The notes: a model not told the origin generated them from the letters alone. DNA of 64,000 nucleotides from Hydrangea macrophylla (GCA_033977485.1 CM066988.1:72593169-72657168); one strand, 5' to 3'. Numbered from the stretch's first letter, positions 31,951 to 43,387 are shown. Made by a program: numbers and translations.

Positions 31951-33322
31951 AATAACAGATAAAGGATAAATCTGGATTACAAGCAAGGAAATTAAAAGTT
32001 GAAATGTTGAGTTCGAACGATCTAGGATCATTTAAGCGATCGAGTGTTCGATCGATCGACTCAAGTTCAGGCGCTCGAGTAATTCAAAGTTCAAGCGATC
32101 GAAGGACGTTCGACCGATTGAACATGGCTTTTATTAGAACTTGCGCGCACGCAGCAAAGACATATTTTGTAACCCTAACGTTACGTTTTTCTATATATAC
32201 TAGTTATATACACGTCCTAGAGGATGCCCAACTTTTGTTTTAACAGTTTATAGAGAGGAAATAGAGTTTGTTTTGGTTTTGTAGGGTTCAACTTTGATAT
32301 TGCTTGATTTTCTTGGAGATTTCAGTTTTCAATACAAGTGTTCTTTGTTTCAGGTTTCTTATTATTGTTATCTACATTTTATTAGTTCAATCTCATAGTT
32401 CAATCTTGCATCTGGAAAAAATCTCTTGCTTGTTATAACCGTAGTTTTTCATAGTGTTAATTGTAAAATCCATAGTTTTCATAGTTTGCATGTTTAAATC
32501 ACAACCAAATGCAACCTTAATGAATATTTACGTTACAAACCAATCTGTGACACTCCAAACCATGTCTGAGTAGTCCTAGAGTTGGGAGATCACGATGAAA
32601 AAGTGATCTCCAGCCTCTGCCATGCAATAGAATAATACCTGTGTTTGATTGATCGAAGTTAGTTCGATCGATCTAAACAGAGATACAATCAAGCGATCGA
32701 ATACATTTTGATTGATTGAGAGATGTTGATATTCAATCGATCAAAAGCGCGTCGATCGATCGAACCTTCAGATTCTTGAGATGGTCCTTTGCAGTATTCC
32801 TAGACTTTCTATTTTTGAGATTTGTTATCAAACTGTCCCCATATGCTCAGTTTGTCAAAATAGTTTATGAACTTTAAGCCTTAAGGCATTTTTCTTCAAT
32901 AACTTTTGCAAACTATTTTGAATGCTAACACCATTCAGAGTGCGAGTCCTAACTATTATTTTAATCTGTCTTCATGTATTTTTAAATCAACTGTGATGAT
33001 ATTGTCCCAGCCATGAAAAGACTATTGAATCTTTATCTTTAGAAAATACGGAATACTGTAGAGAAATGTACTCCATAGAGCTTAACGAAACTGTATGATA
33101 GATGGCAAGGTCACTGTGGATTCGTGTAATCCCAACGTTCCCCTTTCACAAAGACAAACCATTTTAAAATATCGTTATAGTTAATTAGTTAATCATTAGC
33201 TTAATTTAGTTGCTTTAATTTTAGTAGTTGTTAATTGTGGAACTTCGTGTTCTACACCTTTCTTTATATATTGATTTTTTTTTTCTTTTGAGTTTAATCT
33301 AAGTAACTAGCTTCACACCTTC
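31951..33322 (+). repeat. Unclassified LTR-like region with GCGATCGA motifs
   Basis: No ORF of substance. Palindromic CGATCG-type motifs cluster at 32011-32120 and again at 32648-32762, on either side of a TATA-like CTATATATAC at 32191-32200. This repeats the array-promoter-array layout of the gypsy LTRs and suggests a third LTR family in plus orientation. A perfect 9-bp stem (32585-32593 with 32603-32611) lies between. I cannot define the ends. Confidence 0.4.
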
Positions 33323-33956
33323 TGATATGCACAAAATTATCATGTCAAGGTCAGGCCTCGCCACCTCAGCAAAGATAAGCTAAGTCATATTGAATTTGGA
33401 CTAACTACACAGCCATCCCGGGCTGTTACGCAAAATCTCCCGGTTTGGTCGTAAGTCTGGTCGTTCTTTCAAGATGGACCCCACATGGGCGCGCCCCCAG
33501 TAGGCATGATTTCTTGGTTAGCAAGCCTCCAGGAAGTTTCCTATCCTAGTAAGAAGACTAAATGGAAGGAGCAGGCAATTTCCTAAACCACTTAGGAAAC
33601 ACCCCTAAATTCATGTAAATTAAGCTGTAAATAGATTAGGCTTCCTAATCTATAAACTTACCTTGTACGGGTGGTCTCTTGCACCTATAAAAAATGCCAC
33701 CCGCCCCCATTGAAAAGGATCGCATTCTAAATCTAGAGAATAGCAGTTTTACACACACATACGCATATACTCGGTCGGTGTTACTGGTAGGGTTGCTTAA
33801 CTTGTTGGCTCCCTAGGCCCGCCGGTGATCTGCTAGTGAAGCGCATTGACGTACCCGTGGACGTAAGTCACCTTATTAACAGGATCAAACCACATACAAA
33901 CTCTTGTGTCCCAATATTTCACTCTGAATTTCTTTTACCAATTTTTGGCATCATCA
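33323..33956 (+). repeat. 5' LTR of G3 (634 bp)
   Basis: Starts TGATATGCAC, ends TCATCA. A TATA box CCTATAAAAAATG lies at about 33685-33697 with a C-rich leader after it. The partner at 43346 is truncated after 42 bp. Confidence 0.85.
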
Positions 33957-33959
33957 GTT

Positions 33960-33977
33960 TGGCGCCATCTGTGGGAA
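33960..33977 (+). promoter_or_regulatory. Primer binding site of G3
   Basis: TGGCGCCATCTGTGGGAA, four bases inside the LTR. This form (TGGCGCC followed by a tRNA T-arm-like stretch) is usual in Tat and Athila relatives. I do not assign the tRNA. Confidence 0.8.
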
Positions 33978-34041
33978 ACGATAAGTTTTTCACCAACAAA
34001 TTTCTTGACTGATCAACATTCCACTGAAGACGGGAAAGAAA

Positions 34042-35620
34042 AATGCTGCCCCGGCTGGTCAGGAGAACTTGTAGCTCGAGCAGCAGGCTGCCTCCATGAC
34101 CTCCGAGCAAATGATGGCTGCGCTCGCGCAAATTCTGGAAGGCCAGCGGCAAACCCAACAGCAGATCGAAGCACTGTTGGCCTTATAGGAGAAGCGTCCT
34201 CAATCCGAGAACTAGACCGGGAAGAGTGCCCCCGATCGGGAGCTCGCACGAGTCCGAAACCGTACCCACTCTGCATCGGTATCCCCGTCGGATTGGGAAT
34301 ACGTCCAGGATGGTGACTGCAGCAGAGCATCCAGGCGTACCAGGCGGCAAGCTCAGACCAATCCTCGCCAGGTAGAAGATGCTAGAGATATCATCAATAG
34401 ACGACGCGCCACCAGGAGGGGGGAATCAGGACCAAAGGCCCGAGAATTAGCCAAAGATCCTCCAATCAGAAGCCGGGGAGATCTTAGGCATACTATTACT
34501 CAGAGCCGGAGCTGGGTTCTATCCCCAAGGACGATGCACTTCGAGGAGGAAGCATCAGCATCAGACCTGACGTACCGCTCGAATATGGAAAGGAGAATCG
34601 GGCGAGATGGAATGGCCCAGATCAAGGACTTGCAACAGCAAATTGAAAAATTGAGCTACAAGTAGCTCCACGATCATATCAATACAGAGATCGAGTCGCC
34701 CTACACTGCTCGGATCACCGCGTTCCCCATCCCGCAGAAATTCAAATCGCCACATCTCAACTCTTATGACGGTTCAGGGAGCCCAGTAGATCATGTCCGC
34801 ACTTACAAGGCTCAGATGGCGCTGGTCACCATGGTTAACGAATTACTGTGCCTGGCCTTTCCTAGTACCCTTAAAGGCCCAGCCGCGTAGTGGTTCCACA
34901 CTCTGAAACCCCGAACGGTTGATGACTTGAAGACATTGAACAAGCTCTTCATCAGCCAGTTTGTGGGGATGTTCGACCGGTCACAATCGGACACACAGCT
35001 ACTTACCGTCAAGCAGCAAAAGGGGGAGTCCATGAGGGAGTACGTGGACCATTTCAATCAGCAGAGGCTTTAGATCCACTACCTAAATGAAATGCTAGCA
35101 ATCATGGCTTTCTGCTCGGGGGTTCGACATACCAAAGTTGCTGTGTTGTTCCACCGTGACCGACCGGCAACCCTGGTGGAACTCTCAGAGAGGGTCAAAA
35201 AATACATCAACATGGAGGAGTTTCTGAAGTCCAAGCGCGCCAGCTTTGCAAGAGAAGAATCCTAGAAAGCTAAACTGAAATGGGAAGACTCCGAGAAGGG
35301 TCCGAGAAAAAACCCAGGCCAGTTCAGCAGAGGCATTCGGGATCAGGCCATATTACCTTCACCCCACTTTCTCGACTGATCCACGAAGTTATGGCTGCTA
35401 CAGAGATCTAGAGGCTACTCCAGGAGCCCGCCAAGTTGAAAAGCACGCCCGGTAAGAGGAACCGGAACAAGTTCTGCTGCTTCCACAAAGACTATGGGCA
35501 TGACACAGAGGATTGCTTTAAGCTTAAGATTGCCATTGAGAAGCTGATCGAGTAGGGCCACCTAGTTGAATTCGTGGCAGTAGACAGACGACCTCGGTAA
35601 GAAACCTGGCCTCCCAAGAA
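34042..35620 (+). pseudogene. G3 gag
   Basis: Gag core: SPYTARITAFPIPQKFK, LNSYDGSGSPVDHVRTYKAQ, ELLCLAFPSTLKGPAA-stop-WF, LFISQFVGMFDRSQSD, QKGESMREYVDHFNQQ, then KYINMEEFLKSKRASF. The terminal finger reads CFHKDYGHDTEDCFKLK. In-frame TAG codons at about 34663, 34889, 35071, 35263 and 35551 break it; several sit where Trp or Gln is expected. Confidence 0.87.
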
Positions 35621-36250
35621 ACCGCGACTCCTCGGGCAAATCAATGTAATCTCCAGAGGCATTTCGGGTGGAAGGGATTCACAGTCGGCAATGAAGAGGC
35701 ATGCCCGGGCATCTCGATCGGATGTCTAGTATGTCCAATCCACCCGCTCTCCTCCGACTGACGTGTTGACGTTCTCATCCGAGGACATGATAGGCTTGCA
35801 CTACCCTCATGATGATCCGCTGGTGGTGACACTCTTCGTAGCAAACTACGTGATTAAAAGGGTGTTGATAGATACGAGCAGCTCCTCCGACATCATGTTT
35901 GTCTCGACATTAGATCAACTAGGGATCTCTAAGGATCGGCTCCGACTAGTAGCCACCCCCTAGTAGGGTTTAATGGGTCTAGCACCCAACCGCTCGGTAC
36001 CATCGAGCTCCTGATCCTCATGGGAGCCTACCCTCAGCAGGCATGTGTGCTGGCGAGCTTTATGGTCGTGGAAGCTCCATCTGGGTATAATATCATCCTT
36101 GTGAGCCTGGTGGTTAAATTCCCAACCCCCCAAGGGCCCGGGAGCCTTCGCGGAGGCCAAGCTGTTGCCCAGAGTTGCTATGTCAGCTCTCTACGCCGGG
36201 AGGCCATCGCCGAAACACTGAATGTCCAGGAGATGGACCCGAGGGATTAG
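35621..36250 (+). pseudogene. G3 aspartic protease
   Basis: The retropepsin region reads LHYPHDDPLVVTLFVANY, then VLIDTSSSSDIMF (DTS in place of the usual DTG/DTGSSAD) and LDQLGISKDRL, a stop at 35961, and a second part with GAYPQQACVLASFMVV and YNIILVSLVVKF. The frame changes near 35965. Confidence 0.82.
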
Positions 36251-37175
36251 AATGACAGAGTGGGATCGATCGGGGATCTGGAATAAGTGGTGCTAGACCC
36301 TCAACTCCCCGACTGAACGGACACTATCGGCACCCTTCTGGAGCCCGACCTTAGGGATAAGCTAATACAGTTCCTGAGCCAGAGTCAAGTTGTGTTTGCT
36401 TGGTGTCATGAGGACATGCCCGCGATTGATCCCCGGGTAATGTCTCACCGACTTAATGTCAACCCAGACTGCCGGCCTATGAAGCAGAAGAGATGGGGCA
36501 TGGCCCCAGAGAGGCAGAAGGCAGTACGCGAGGAGGTCGATAAACTCCTCAACGCAAAATTTATCCGAGAGGTCCACTATCCTAACTGGTTAGCAAACGT
36601 AGTACTGTTCAAGAAAAGCAACGAGAAGTGAAGGATGTGTGTGGACTTCACCGATCTGAACAAAGCCTGCCCCAAGGACTACTATCCACTGCCCAGGATA
36701 GATCTCCTCGTGCACTCCACAGTCGGTCATTCGCTCCTCTCGTTCATGGACGCTTACTCCGGGTACAATCAGATTAGCATGTACCCCGGGGACGAAGAGA
36801 AAACTTCGTTTATCATAGATCAGGGGAGCTACTGCTACGAAGTTATGCCGTTCGGCCTCAAAAATGCCAAGGCAACCTATCAGCGCCTGGTTAATCACAT
36901 ATTTAAGGACTTGATCGGGAAATCCATGGAGGTCTACGTTGATGATCCTGGTTAAAAGCTAGGATGAGTTTGTCCATCTTGGGCATTTAGCCGGGGCCTT
37001 TAGCATTTTGAGAAAGTTCGGGATGAGGTTGAACCCGGCCAAGTGCACATTTAGCGTCTCGTCTGGGAAGTTTCTTGGGCACCTAGCCAGCAGGCGGGGG
37101 ATTGAGGCAAACCCCGAAAAAATTCAAGCCATCATAAACATGCGGTCACCCAGGTCAACCAAAGAAGTATAGAGT
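36251..37175 (+). pseudogene. G3 reverse transcriptase
   Basis: AWCHEDMPAIDPRVMSHRLN leads into RT: FIREVHYPNWLANVVLFKK, a TGA where Trp is expected (36629), CVDFTDLNKACPKDYYPLPRID, FMDAYSGYNQI, MPFGLKNAKATYQR, and the catalytic box VYVDDPG. There the second half is altered by a frame change near 36948, with thumb-like LAGAFSILRKFGMRLNPAKC following. The VDFTDLNKACPKD wording is typical of Tat RT. Confidence 0.88.
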
Positions 37176-37681
37176 TTGGCTGGGCAGGTGGCCGCACTAA
37201 ACAGATTCGTGTCCCGAGCTACCGACCGGTGTTTGCCATTCTTCAAGATCCTTCATAAGGCCTTTCAATGGTCAAAAGAGTGCGAGGAAGTGTTCCAGGA
37301 GCTCAAGAAGTACTTAGCATTGCCCCTTCACCAGCGACAGGCGAGGAATTGTTCTTACACCTGGCAGTGTCACCCTCGGAGGTCAGCTCAGTACTCATTC
37401 GAGAAGAGTATGGGATACAATTCCCGGTCTATTACACAAGCCGAGCACTTCAAGGCACAGAAAGTAGATATTCCCACATTGAAAAACTCGCCTTCGCCCT
37501 CATCACTTCAGCTCAGAGACTTCGCCCGTATTTCCTGGCCCACATTATCGTGGTCCTTACATACCAACCCCTCTGTAAGATCTTGAGTAAGCCTGAAATG
37601 TCCGAAAGGCTCGTCAAATGGGCCTTGGAGTTAGAGGAATTTGAAGTGGTCTACAGACCCCACACAACGATCAAAGGATAA
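37176..37681 (+). pseudogene. G3 first RNase H
   Basis: LNRFVSRATDRCLPFFKIL starts the connection/RNase H region. After a frame shift near 37330 it continues as ELFLHLAVSPSEVSSVLIREE, VYYTSRALQGTESRYSHIEKLAFALITSAQRLRPYF and KWALELEEFEVVYRPHT. It ends in a stop at 37679, immediately before the next ORF. Confidence 0.87.
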
Positions 37682-37684
37682 GCA

Positions 37685-38266
37685 ATGGCAGACTACATTA
37701 TTGAATTCACATACCAAGAAGACAAAGTTGAAGATCCCGCCCCACCAACCTTTTCGCCTGACCTACAGTCAGATATCCCGACCTCGGTACTTTATGTGGA
37801 TGGTTCTTCCAACAAACAGGGCAGCGGAGCAGGGATCATCTTAACCATGCCTGATGGGATCCAGCTTGAGTATGCGCTCAGGTTCGGATTCAAAGCCTCC
37901 AATAATGAGGCCGAGTACGAAGCCTTGTTGGTCGAGTTACAAATGGCAACCTTAATGGGCGCACTGCAAATTCAAGGGTACATCGACTCTCAGCTCGTGG
38001 TAAATCAAGTCAATCAAGAGTATAAAGCTCAAGAGCATAACATGGTGGCTTATCTAGCCCTTGTCCGAGCAGTCTCAAAGAAACTTCGGGGGTTCTCTGT
38101 TACGCAGATACCTAGGGAGGAAAACACTAGGGCTGACTGGTTAGCCTGGCTTGCTTCATCTTTTGATTCAGACTTGCCTGGGATAAGGATAGGGTACCTA
38201 CCCGAGCCAAGTGTGTTCAACTCGGAATGCATGGAGGTCGAACCGGCCACCCTAGAATCTAGCTAG
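37685..38266 (+). CDS. G3 second (archaeal-type) RNase H, intact frame
   Basis: This 193-codon open frame carries an additional RNase H: LYVDGSSNKQGSGAGIIL (first Asp), LRFGFKASNNEAEYEALLVEL (catalytic Glu), GYIDSQLVVNQV (Asp) and QIPREENTRADWLAWLAS (final Asp). Such a second RNase H occurs only in the Tat branch of plant gypsy elements and may help remove RNA from the RNA/DNA hybrid. It is the only pol part without a stop. It lies within the ancestral polyprotein and so is not an independent gene. Confidence 0.88.
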   Translation: MADYIIEFTYQEDKVEDPAPPTFSPDLQSDIPTSVLYVDGSSNKQGSGAGIILTMPDGIQLEYALRFGFKASNNEAEYEALLVELQMATLMGALQIQGYIDSQLVVNQVNQEYKAQEHNMVAYLALVRAVSKKLRGFSVTQIPREENTRADWLAWLASSFDSDLPGIRIGYLPEPSVFNSECMEVEPATLESS

Positions 38267-39447
38267 ATGGACCCAATCATGGCATTTCTGGCAATAGGTG
38301 CATTACCAGACGAAAAGGAAGAAGCCCGTCGGGTTAAATACCTAGTGGCAAGGTACCACATCATTGATGGCATCCTCTACAAAAGGGGATTTTCTATACC
38401 GTACCTCCGCTGTGTCCACCCTGCGCAGGTCCAATCAGTATTGTACGAAATCCATGAAGGGGTATGCGAGAACCACATTAGAGGCCAAGCACTCTCACGC
38501 AAAGCCCTGCTGTAAGGTTACTATTGGCGGACCATGGCCAAAGACTCTGAAGAATACGTCAAGAGGTGTGATACGTGCCAAAGATTCTCTCCCATGATCA
38601 ACCGTCCGGGAGAACTTCAGACGCCAATCCTCAGCCCTGGCCGTTCGCTCAGTGGGGCATTGACATTGTTGGTCCCCTACCAACAGGAAAGGGACAAGTC
38701 AAGTTTGCTGCCATTACCGTGGATTACTTCACCAAGTGGGCGGAGGACGAGCCCTTGGCAACAATCACTGAAAAAAAAATGGAAAACTTCATGGAGAGGA
38801 ACATCCTAAGCAGGTTCGGCATCCCCCGGGTTCTGGTTAGTGACAACGGTAGGCAATTTGACACCCCGGTATTCAGGTAGTTCTGCTCGGGATACGGGAT
38901 ATCCAATCGCTACTCATTCCCCGAGGACCCCAGGCCAATGGCAAAACCGAGGTAACCAACCGGACTATTCTTCAGTCAATTAAAACAAGGCTTGAAGACG
39001 CCAAAGGACTATGGGCAGAGGAACAGACGAAACACCTTTCTCACTCACCTACGGCTTCGAGGCGGTGGTCCCCATAGAGCTCGAGTTGCCCTCTTCCCGG
39101 GCGGCAAACTTCGGCGATCAGAGCAACGAAGAGGCCCTCAGAACCGAACTTGACTTGGTAGAAGAAAAAAGAGACGGGGCCTATCTAAAGGTGGCAGCGT
39201 ACAAACAAAGAGTCTCCCGGTACTATAACAGCAAGGTGAAGCATCGCAGTTTCCAAATAGGAGATCTGGTCCTGAAGGAAGTTAACTAGTCCATGAAAAT
39301 CCTGAACCATGAAAAGTTGGGGCCAAACTGGAAAGGTCCATACCTAGTTACCTAAGTCAATTACCTGGGCACCTATTGGCTACAAACTCTAGATGGGGAC
39401 GACCTCTCTCGTCCTTGGAACGTGCACCTCCGCAAGTACTTCCAGTA
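38267..39447 (+). pseudogene. G3 integrase
   Basis: Zinc-binding domain: EGVCENHIRGQALSRKALL followed by YVKRCDTCQRFS (HHCC). Core: WGIDIVGPLPTGKGQVKFA (first Asp), DYFTKWAEDEPLA, FGIPRVLVSDNGRQFD (second Asp), then PRGPQANGKTEVTNRT-like sequence (Glu) across a stop at 38878. C-terminal: GTDETPFSLTYGFEAVVPIE, RYYNSKVKHRSFQIGDLVL, ending WNVHLRKYFQ at 39447. Frame changes occur near 38580 and 38880. No chromodomain is present, as expected for Tat. Confidence 0.88.
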
Positions 39448-39552
39448 AAGCATGATAGTAATGTTGGCTAGGAACCATGTAGCTCGACCCGAGCATATCT
39501 ATTCATATAGTAATAAAAGTTTCTATCGCCAAACAACTCTTCTCCATGCTTG

Positions 39553-39815
39553 ATCACTAAAAGACCTCGGGGTCAGACCCCAGGCACTTAAAAGACATCG
39601 AGTTCAGACCATAGGCGCTTAACAGACCTCGGGGTCAGACCCCAGGCACTTAAAAGACCTCGGGTTCAGACCATAGGCGCTTAACAGACCTCGGGCTCAG
39701 ACCCCAGGCACTAAAAAGAGCTTAGGGTCAGACCCCGACCCCAGGCACTTAAAAGATCTCAGGGTCAGACCCCAGGCACTTAAAAGACCTCGAGTCCAAA
39801 ACCCAAGGCACAGGC
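39553..39815 (+). repeat. About eight tandem units of about 31 bp in G3 3' region
   Basis: The unit is 'agacctcggggtcagaccccaggcactta' with variants alternating between 'ggggtcagacccc...cactta' and 'gagttcagaccatag...gctta'. The core GGGGTCAGACCCC is an inverted repeat (GGGGTC / GACCCC), so several units could form short hairpins. Confidence 0.88.
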
Positions 39816-40315
39816 TTCGCTTAGGTCTAACCTGTAAAGGGGCAATACGCCCTAGGTGGCTGATGATGGCAAATCCCAAAAGACCCTGCAACCACCCACG
39901 TTCTAGGTCGGTTTCCTAGAGTCACCCCCTCTATACGCCTGCCTTAGCAAAAGCTTGGGGGGCAGGGTAGACTAAACAGGAAATCACACCGGATACAAAC
40001 ATGACTTAGAATTTTAGAACACTTATAACATTCCTAAAGTACCTACACTACCCAGAGAAACCGCCCGGCTAGTAAAGAGTCACAAACCTGTACTATACCC
40101 GAGCAGGACCCCCATATCAGGTCCCTGAAAGACCAAGTGTTCTCTACCGGTTATAGTCCTAACTTTTGCTACGGCAAGGTTCCTACGGGATTTACAACCG
40201 GTCGGTCATAGGCAATCACAAGCAGGCATTCAAGTGCAAAAATAGTAGATGGAAATATTGGTCTCAAGGACCTTTTCATTAAATAAGGAAAAAAACTTTG
40301 TACAGCCTGGGTATA
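39816..40315 (+). other. G3 3' region, noncoding
   Basis: About 500 bp between the tandem repeat and the end of the antisense gene. It includes a 15-A run at 40328-40342. I see no ORF or regulatory site I can support. Confidence 0.5.
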
Positions 40316-42474
40316 CTAGCCTCCCCCAAAAAAAAAAAAAAAGAGGACAGAGCAGGCCAGGGACCCTACGTCCACCTCGACCACGTCTTCAGTCTCTCCG
40401 GTCTCTCCCAACGGGTCGGCTCCTCCGCCGGGAACCAAGCTTCCGCCCAGGGCATCCAAACCGTCAGCAACTCCGGCTAAGACGGTGGAGTTGTCAGCTT
40501 CTTCGATGGGGGTGGTAGCATCGACAGTAGTAGGACTGAGGTCCCAATATTCTGAATCAATCCCCTCATAGGATGAGATGTCCCACTCGCGGTGATCCTG
40601 GGCTAGCCTTCGCTTGAGGTCCTCGTAGCCTTGGAAGAAGTTGTCATCAAAAGCCTCCTCCATGGCTCCCACCGCCATTGCCTCAGTCGCAGCCTTCGCC
40701 TTAGCCTTTGTAGTAGTCACAATGGCCCGGGAAGCCTTCAGATCCGCCAGGGCAGTCACCAACTCCGCCTGGGCTGCACCAAGGCTCAGGGCCAAGCCCT
40801 TCACCTTTTCCTTCTCCAAGGCCCTTGCCTGGCCTCCGAGGTCACTCGTTCCTCAGACAGAGCAGCTTTAGCAGTAGCAGCCCTCCCGGCCAACGAGGGT
40901 AGGAAGGGCTCTGCCCCTGCGGCCATGCAACTGACCTGCAAAGAATCCAAGATGGTCAGTTAACAAGTTAAACACAAAAGAAGTTGTAGTGAAGAGGAGC
41001 AGAAGCGCCAAGTGCTTACCATATGGGAAAGACTGTATAACCATCCCTGAAACACCTCGGGAGACACGTTCTCACACGCATCCACCTGGCTGGGGAGAAG
41101 GGCGAACTTAACCCTATCTCTGATCACTGCCAATTCTTTAATCGGCGCCCCGGACGGTGTTCCCACTCGGGGGTAAGTCTCGGCCACCACCGCGCGGGGA
41201 ACTGAAGTCCCGATAGGTTCCGGACTGTACACAGTCCCGTGTGGATTCGCCTCAGTGGGCATTCGCTGCCTAAGGCTTCCGTGGCAGGCCTTTTTTCTTG
41301 TGTCACTGCCAACCGGGCGGCAGCAGCAGTAGCAGCAATGAACTACATCTCCCTTAGCTGCTCTAAATTCCTCTTTGGGGCCATTTATACAAAAGAAAAG
41401 CAGCCACGAAGTCAGTAATCAGAGCAACGAGATAACGAAGGATAACCAAAATTAAGTTGCCGATCAAACTCTTACCTGGGAAGATTGAGGGAAGGACAGG
41501 GGCCCCAGCGGGGTGTTCTGGTCGGTGATCGTCTCCCTGATCTCCAGAGCGCGTTAGAACGTCCCAAATATTGATAGGATGCTCCGCTAAGCTTCTGATT
41601 CTCTCTTGGCACTCCCCGGGAATACTAGGTAGGCTAGCTGACCCCGCTGCAATGCAAAATGTAACGTAGTTAGTCTCAAAGCAAAGTAAAGGAAGTGAGC
41701 GAAAAGCTACTGCACTAACTTACCCCTTAGTTCTCCCGCCCAGGAAGTCCTCATCTGGATCCCCGGGGTCCGCTCACAGAGTCTAATGGTGGATACTTGG
41801 AAGAATCTATTCTTTCAACCCTTGTTGTTACTCGGGCAATTCATTATGATCTTTCTCCCCAGACGAGCCCCAAGTGAAAAGAACCCGGTCTCCCCATGTA
41901 CGGGAAACGGTCGGTGCGTCTAGAGAAACTCCTGGACGGAAAGCTCATACCCAAAAACTTGGGGCCAAAGGGAGATGGACCCCATGAAGAATCTCCAACC
42001 GTTCGAGGCCAGCTGCCCCAGGGCAATCTCTAAGTATATAAGGACATCCCGAGCGACCGGATGGAGGGGAATGCGGAACCTAGCCATGAGGATGTCCTCA
42101 TATAAGGTGGTGAAACCCCGCTGGTAGATTTGGGCTCCGCCGACATTCACGACCAGGGAGTAATAGTCGTGAAGGCTGTACCTATCCCTAATGCGGCTGA
42201 GATCTTTAGTACGCAGAGTGGATGGGATGAACTCACTGGTGAAGGCTACCTCGGGGTTGGGTTCCCCTGGTGTTTCATCACCCGAGCCCCGGGAAACGGA
42301 AGCAACGGGGGCTCCCTGGTCCGACTCATAGTCAGGCAGATAGATTGGGATTCTGCCCTCGTTATGGTGATCAGAGGGGGACGCAGACGATGGACTCAGG
42401 CCTGTGTCTGGTGTCTATAATCCGGACCGCTCATCCTCTAACCGAGAAGACGAGTCAAAATCGGAGTGACACAT
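40316..42474 (-). pseudogene. Intron-bearing antisense gene in G3 (putative gypsy-type transposon domain)
   Basis: A gene runs opposite to the element. From an ATG at 42472-42474 the protein has an acidic/Ser-rich start with a stop near 42417. It continues into a conserved block NVGGAQIYQRGFTTLYEDIL, ARFRIPLHPVARDVLIYLE and NGWRFFMGSISLWPQVFGYE, which I recognise as the plant 'putative gypsy type transposon' domain. It ends with an Ala/Lys-rich helical part (EKEKVKGLALSLGAAQAELV) and an acidic tail. Exons are separated by short introns with good signals: 41647-41723 (GTAAGT...TTGCAG), one starting at 41475 (GTAAGA, acceptor unclear), and 40936-41019 (GTAAGC...TTGCAG). Antisense ORFs are known in Tat elements; the function is unknown. 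Confidence 0.72.
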
Positions 42475-42937
42475 CCTCGGGGTGTCGGTGACTGGGCCAA
42501 GAAGTAGAGGACGACCTAGGTATGGGTCAGGAACTCTGAGTCTGAGGTATAAAGGAGGCAGGGTTATCAACCTAAAAGGCAGAAAGTACACAGTCTTAAA
42601 GACAAGGTGACACTTGGTTTGAACTACCTGGGAACAAACCGCTCGGTTCAACCTATCTAACGTACCTCCCGACTTGAAGAAAGAGCAGAATCTGAGAAAG
42701 AAAAAGTCCCACTCCTATTCTAACCTAAGGGGGTTCGCCCTCTCCAGCCTCGCTCAGAAAAGAAGAGAAAAAGGAAGAGGAAGAGGAAGAGGATGATGAA
42801 CTGAAACTGAAAAGGGAACACTTACAAAGATTATCACAGAAGAAGAGCTCGGGAAGCTTTATCGGACACTTTTTCTGCACTCAAACCACTCGGTATCTCT
42901 ATCAGTTGCCAGCAGGGATCCCAGAAATGAACATGTG

Positions 42938-42950
42938 TTCTTTATATAGG
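42938..42950 (-). promoter_or_regulatory. Putative promoter of the antisense gene
   Basis: Minus strand CCCTATATAAAG is a good TATA box. It lies about 470 bp upstream of the likely ATG, leaving room for a leader, and no other use for it is evident in this strand of the element's 3' region. Confidence 0.5.
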
Positions 42951-43345
42951 GATCGCGGACGGCCCAGATCAAGTTATATCTAATGGCCAGGAAATTTTCC
43001 CGCCTAAACCTACTGACAACTGTCATCTCGGGCACACGAAATGTCGCCTCAAAAGACGCGCCCAATTAATGTCTAACGTTATGGTCCGGTTATGATGTGA
43101 CTGTTCAGTTACATTCATACCAGCCTCGCTGGATCCTGACCAGGCCAGTGACAAGGTGACACATGGCAGAAGTTGGTCCCGGGCCCACATAGCACCGCTC
43201 GGTCCTGACCCCGAAAGACCAGCCCGATCGGTCACGACCCGGGTAACAACCCGGGGCCATTCCGAATGTTTTTTTTTAAAAGCAGTCTTAATTTTCAAAC
43301 CTCATCTGATAGAGCATCCCATTAGTGTTGAAAATGGGGGGCAGC
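42951..43345 (+). other. G3 3' end with polypurine tract
   Basis: About 400 bp, GC-richer than its surroundings, leading to the purine tract AAAATGGGGGGCAGC that abuts the 3' LTR start at 43346. No gene seen. Confidence 0.65.
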
Positions 43346-43387
43346 TGATATGCCCAAAAATATCAAGTCAAAGTCAGGCCTCGCCAC
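43346..43387 (+). repeat. Remnant of G3 3' LTR (42 bp)
   Basis: TGATATGCCC onward matches the first 42 bp of the 5' LTR, then breaks directly into minus-strand gypsy GA integrase. About 590 bp of LTR is missing, as is the 3' end of GA. Confidence 0.85.

Larger units (their letters stand above)
33323..43387 (+). mobile_element. Tat-lineage Ty3/gypsy element G3
   Basis: The 5' LTR (33323-33956) and 3' LTR remnant (43346-43387) share the TGATATGC start and the 'caggcctcgccac' segment. The internal region has a TGGCGCC primer site, gag, protease, RT, RNase H, a second RNase H, integrase, then about 3.9 kb of 3' region with an antisense gene, and a polypurine tract (AAAATGGGGGGCAGC at 43331-43345). 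Two RNase H domains plus the antisense gene are characteristic of the Tat branch of plant gypsy elements. Confidence 0.88.

Noticed and set aside
34013..34330. 105-codon minus-strand ORF opposite G3 gag
   Set aside because: Shadow frame of the GC-rich gag start; the plus strand continues into recognised gag.
39553..39815. CRISPR array
   Set aside because: Units are adjacent with no unique spacers, there are no cas genes, and the setting is a plant retrotransposon.
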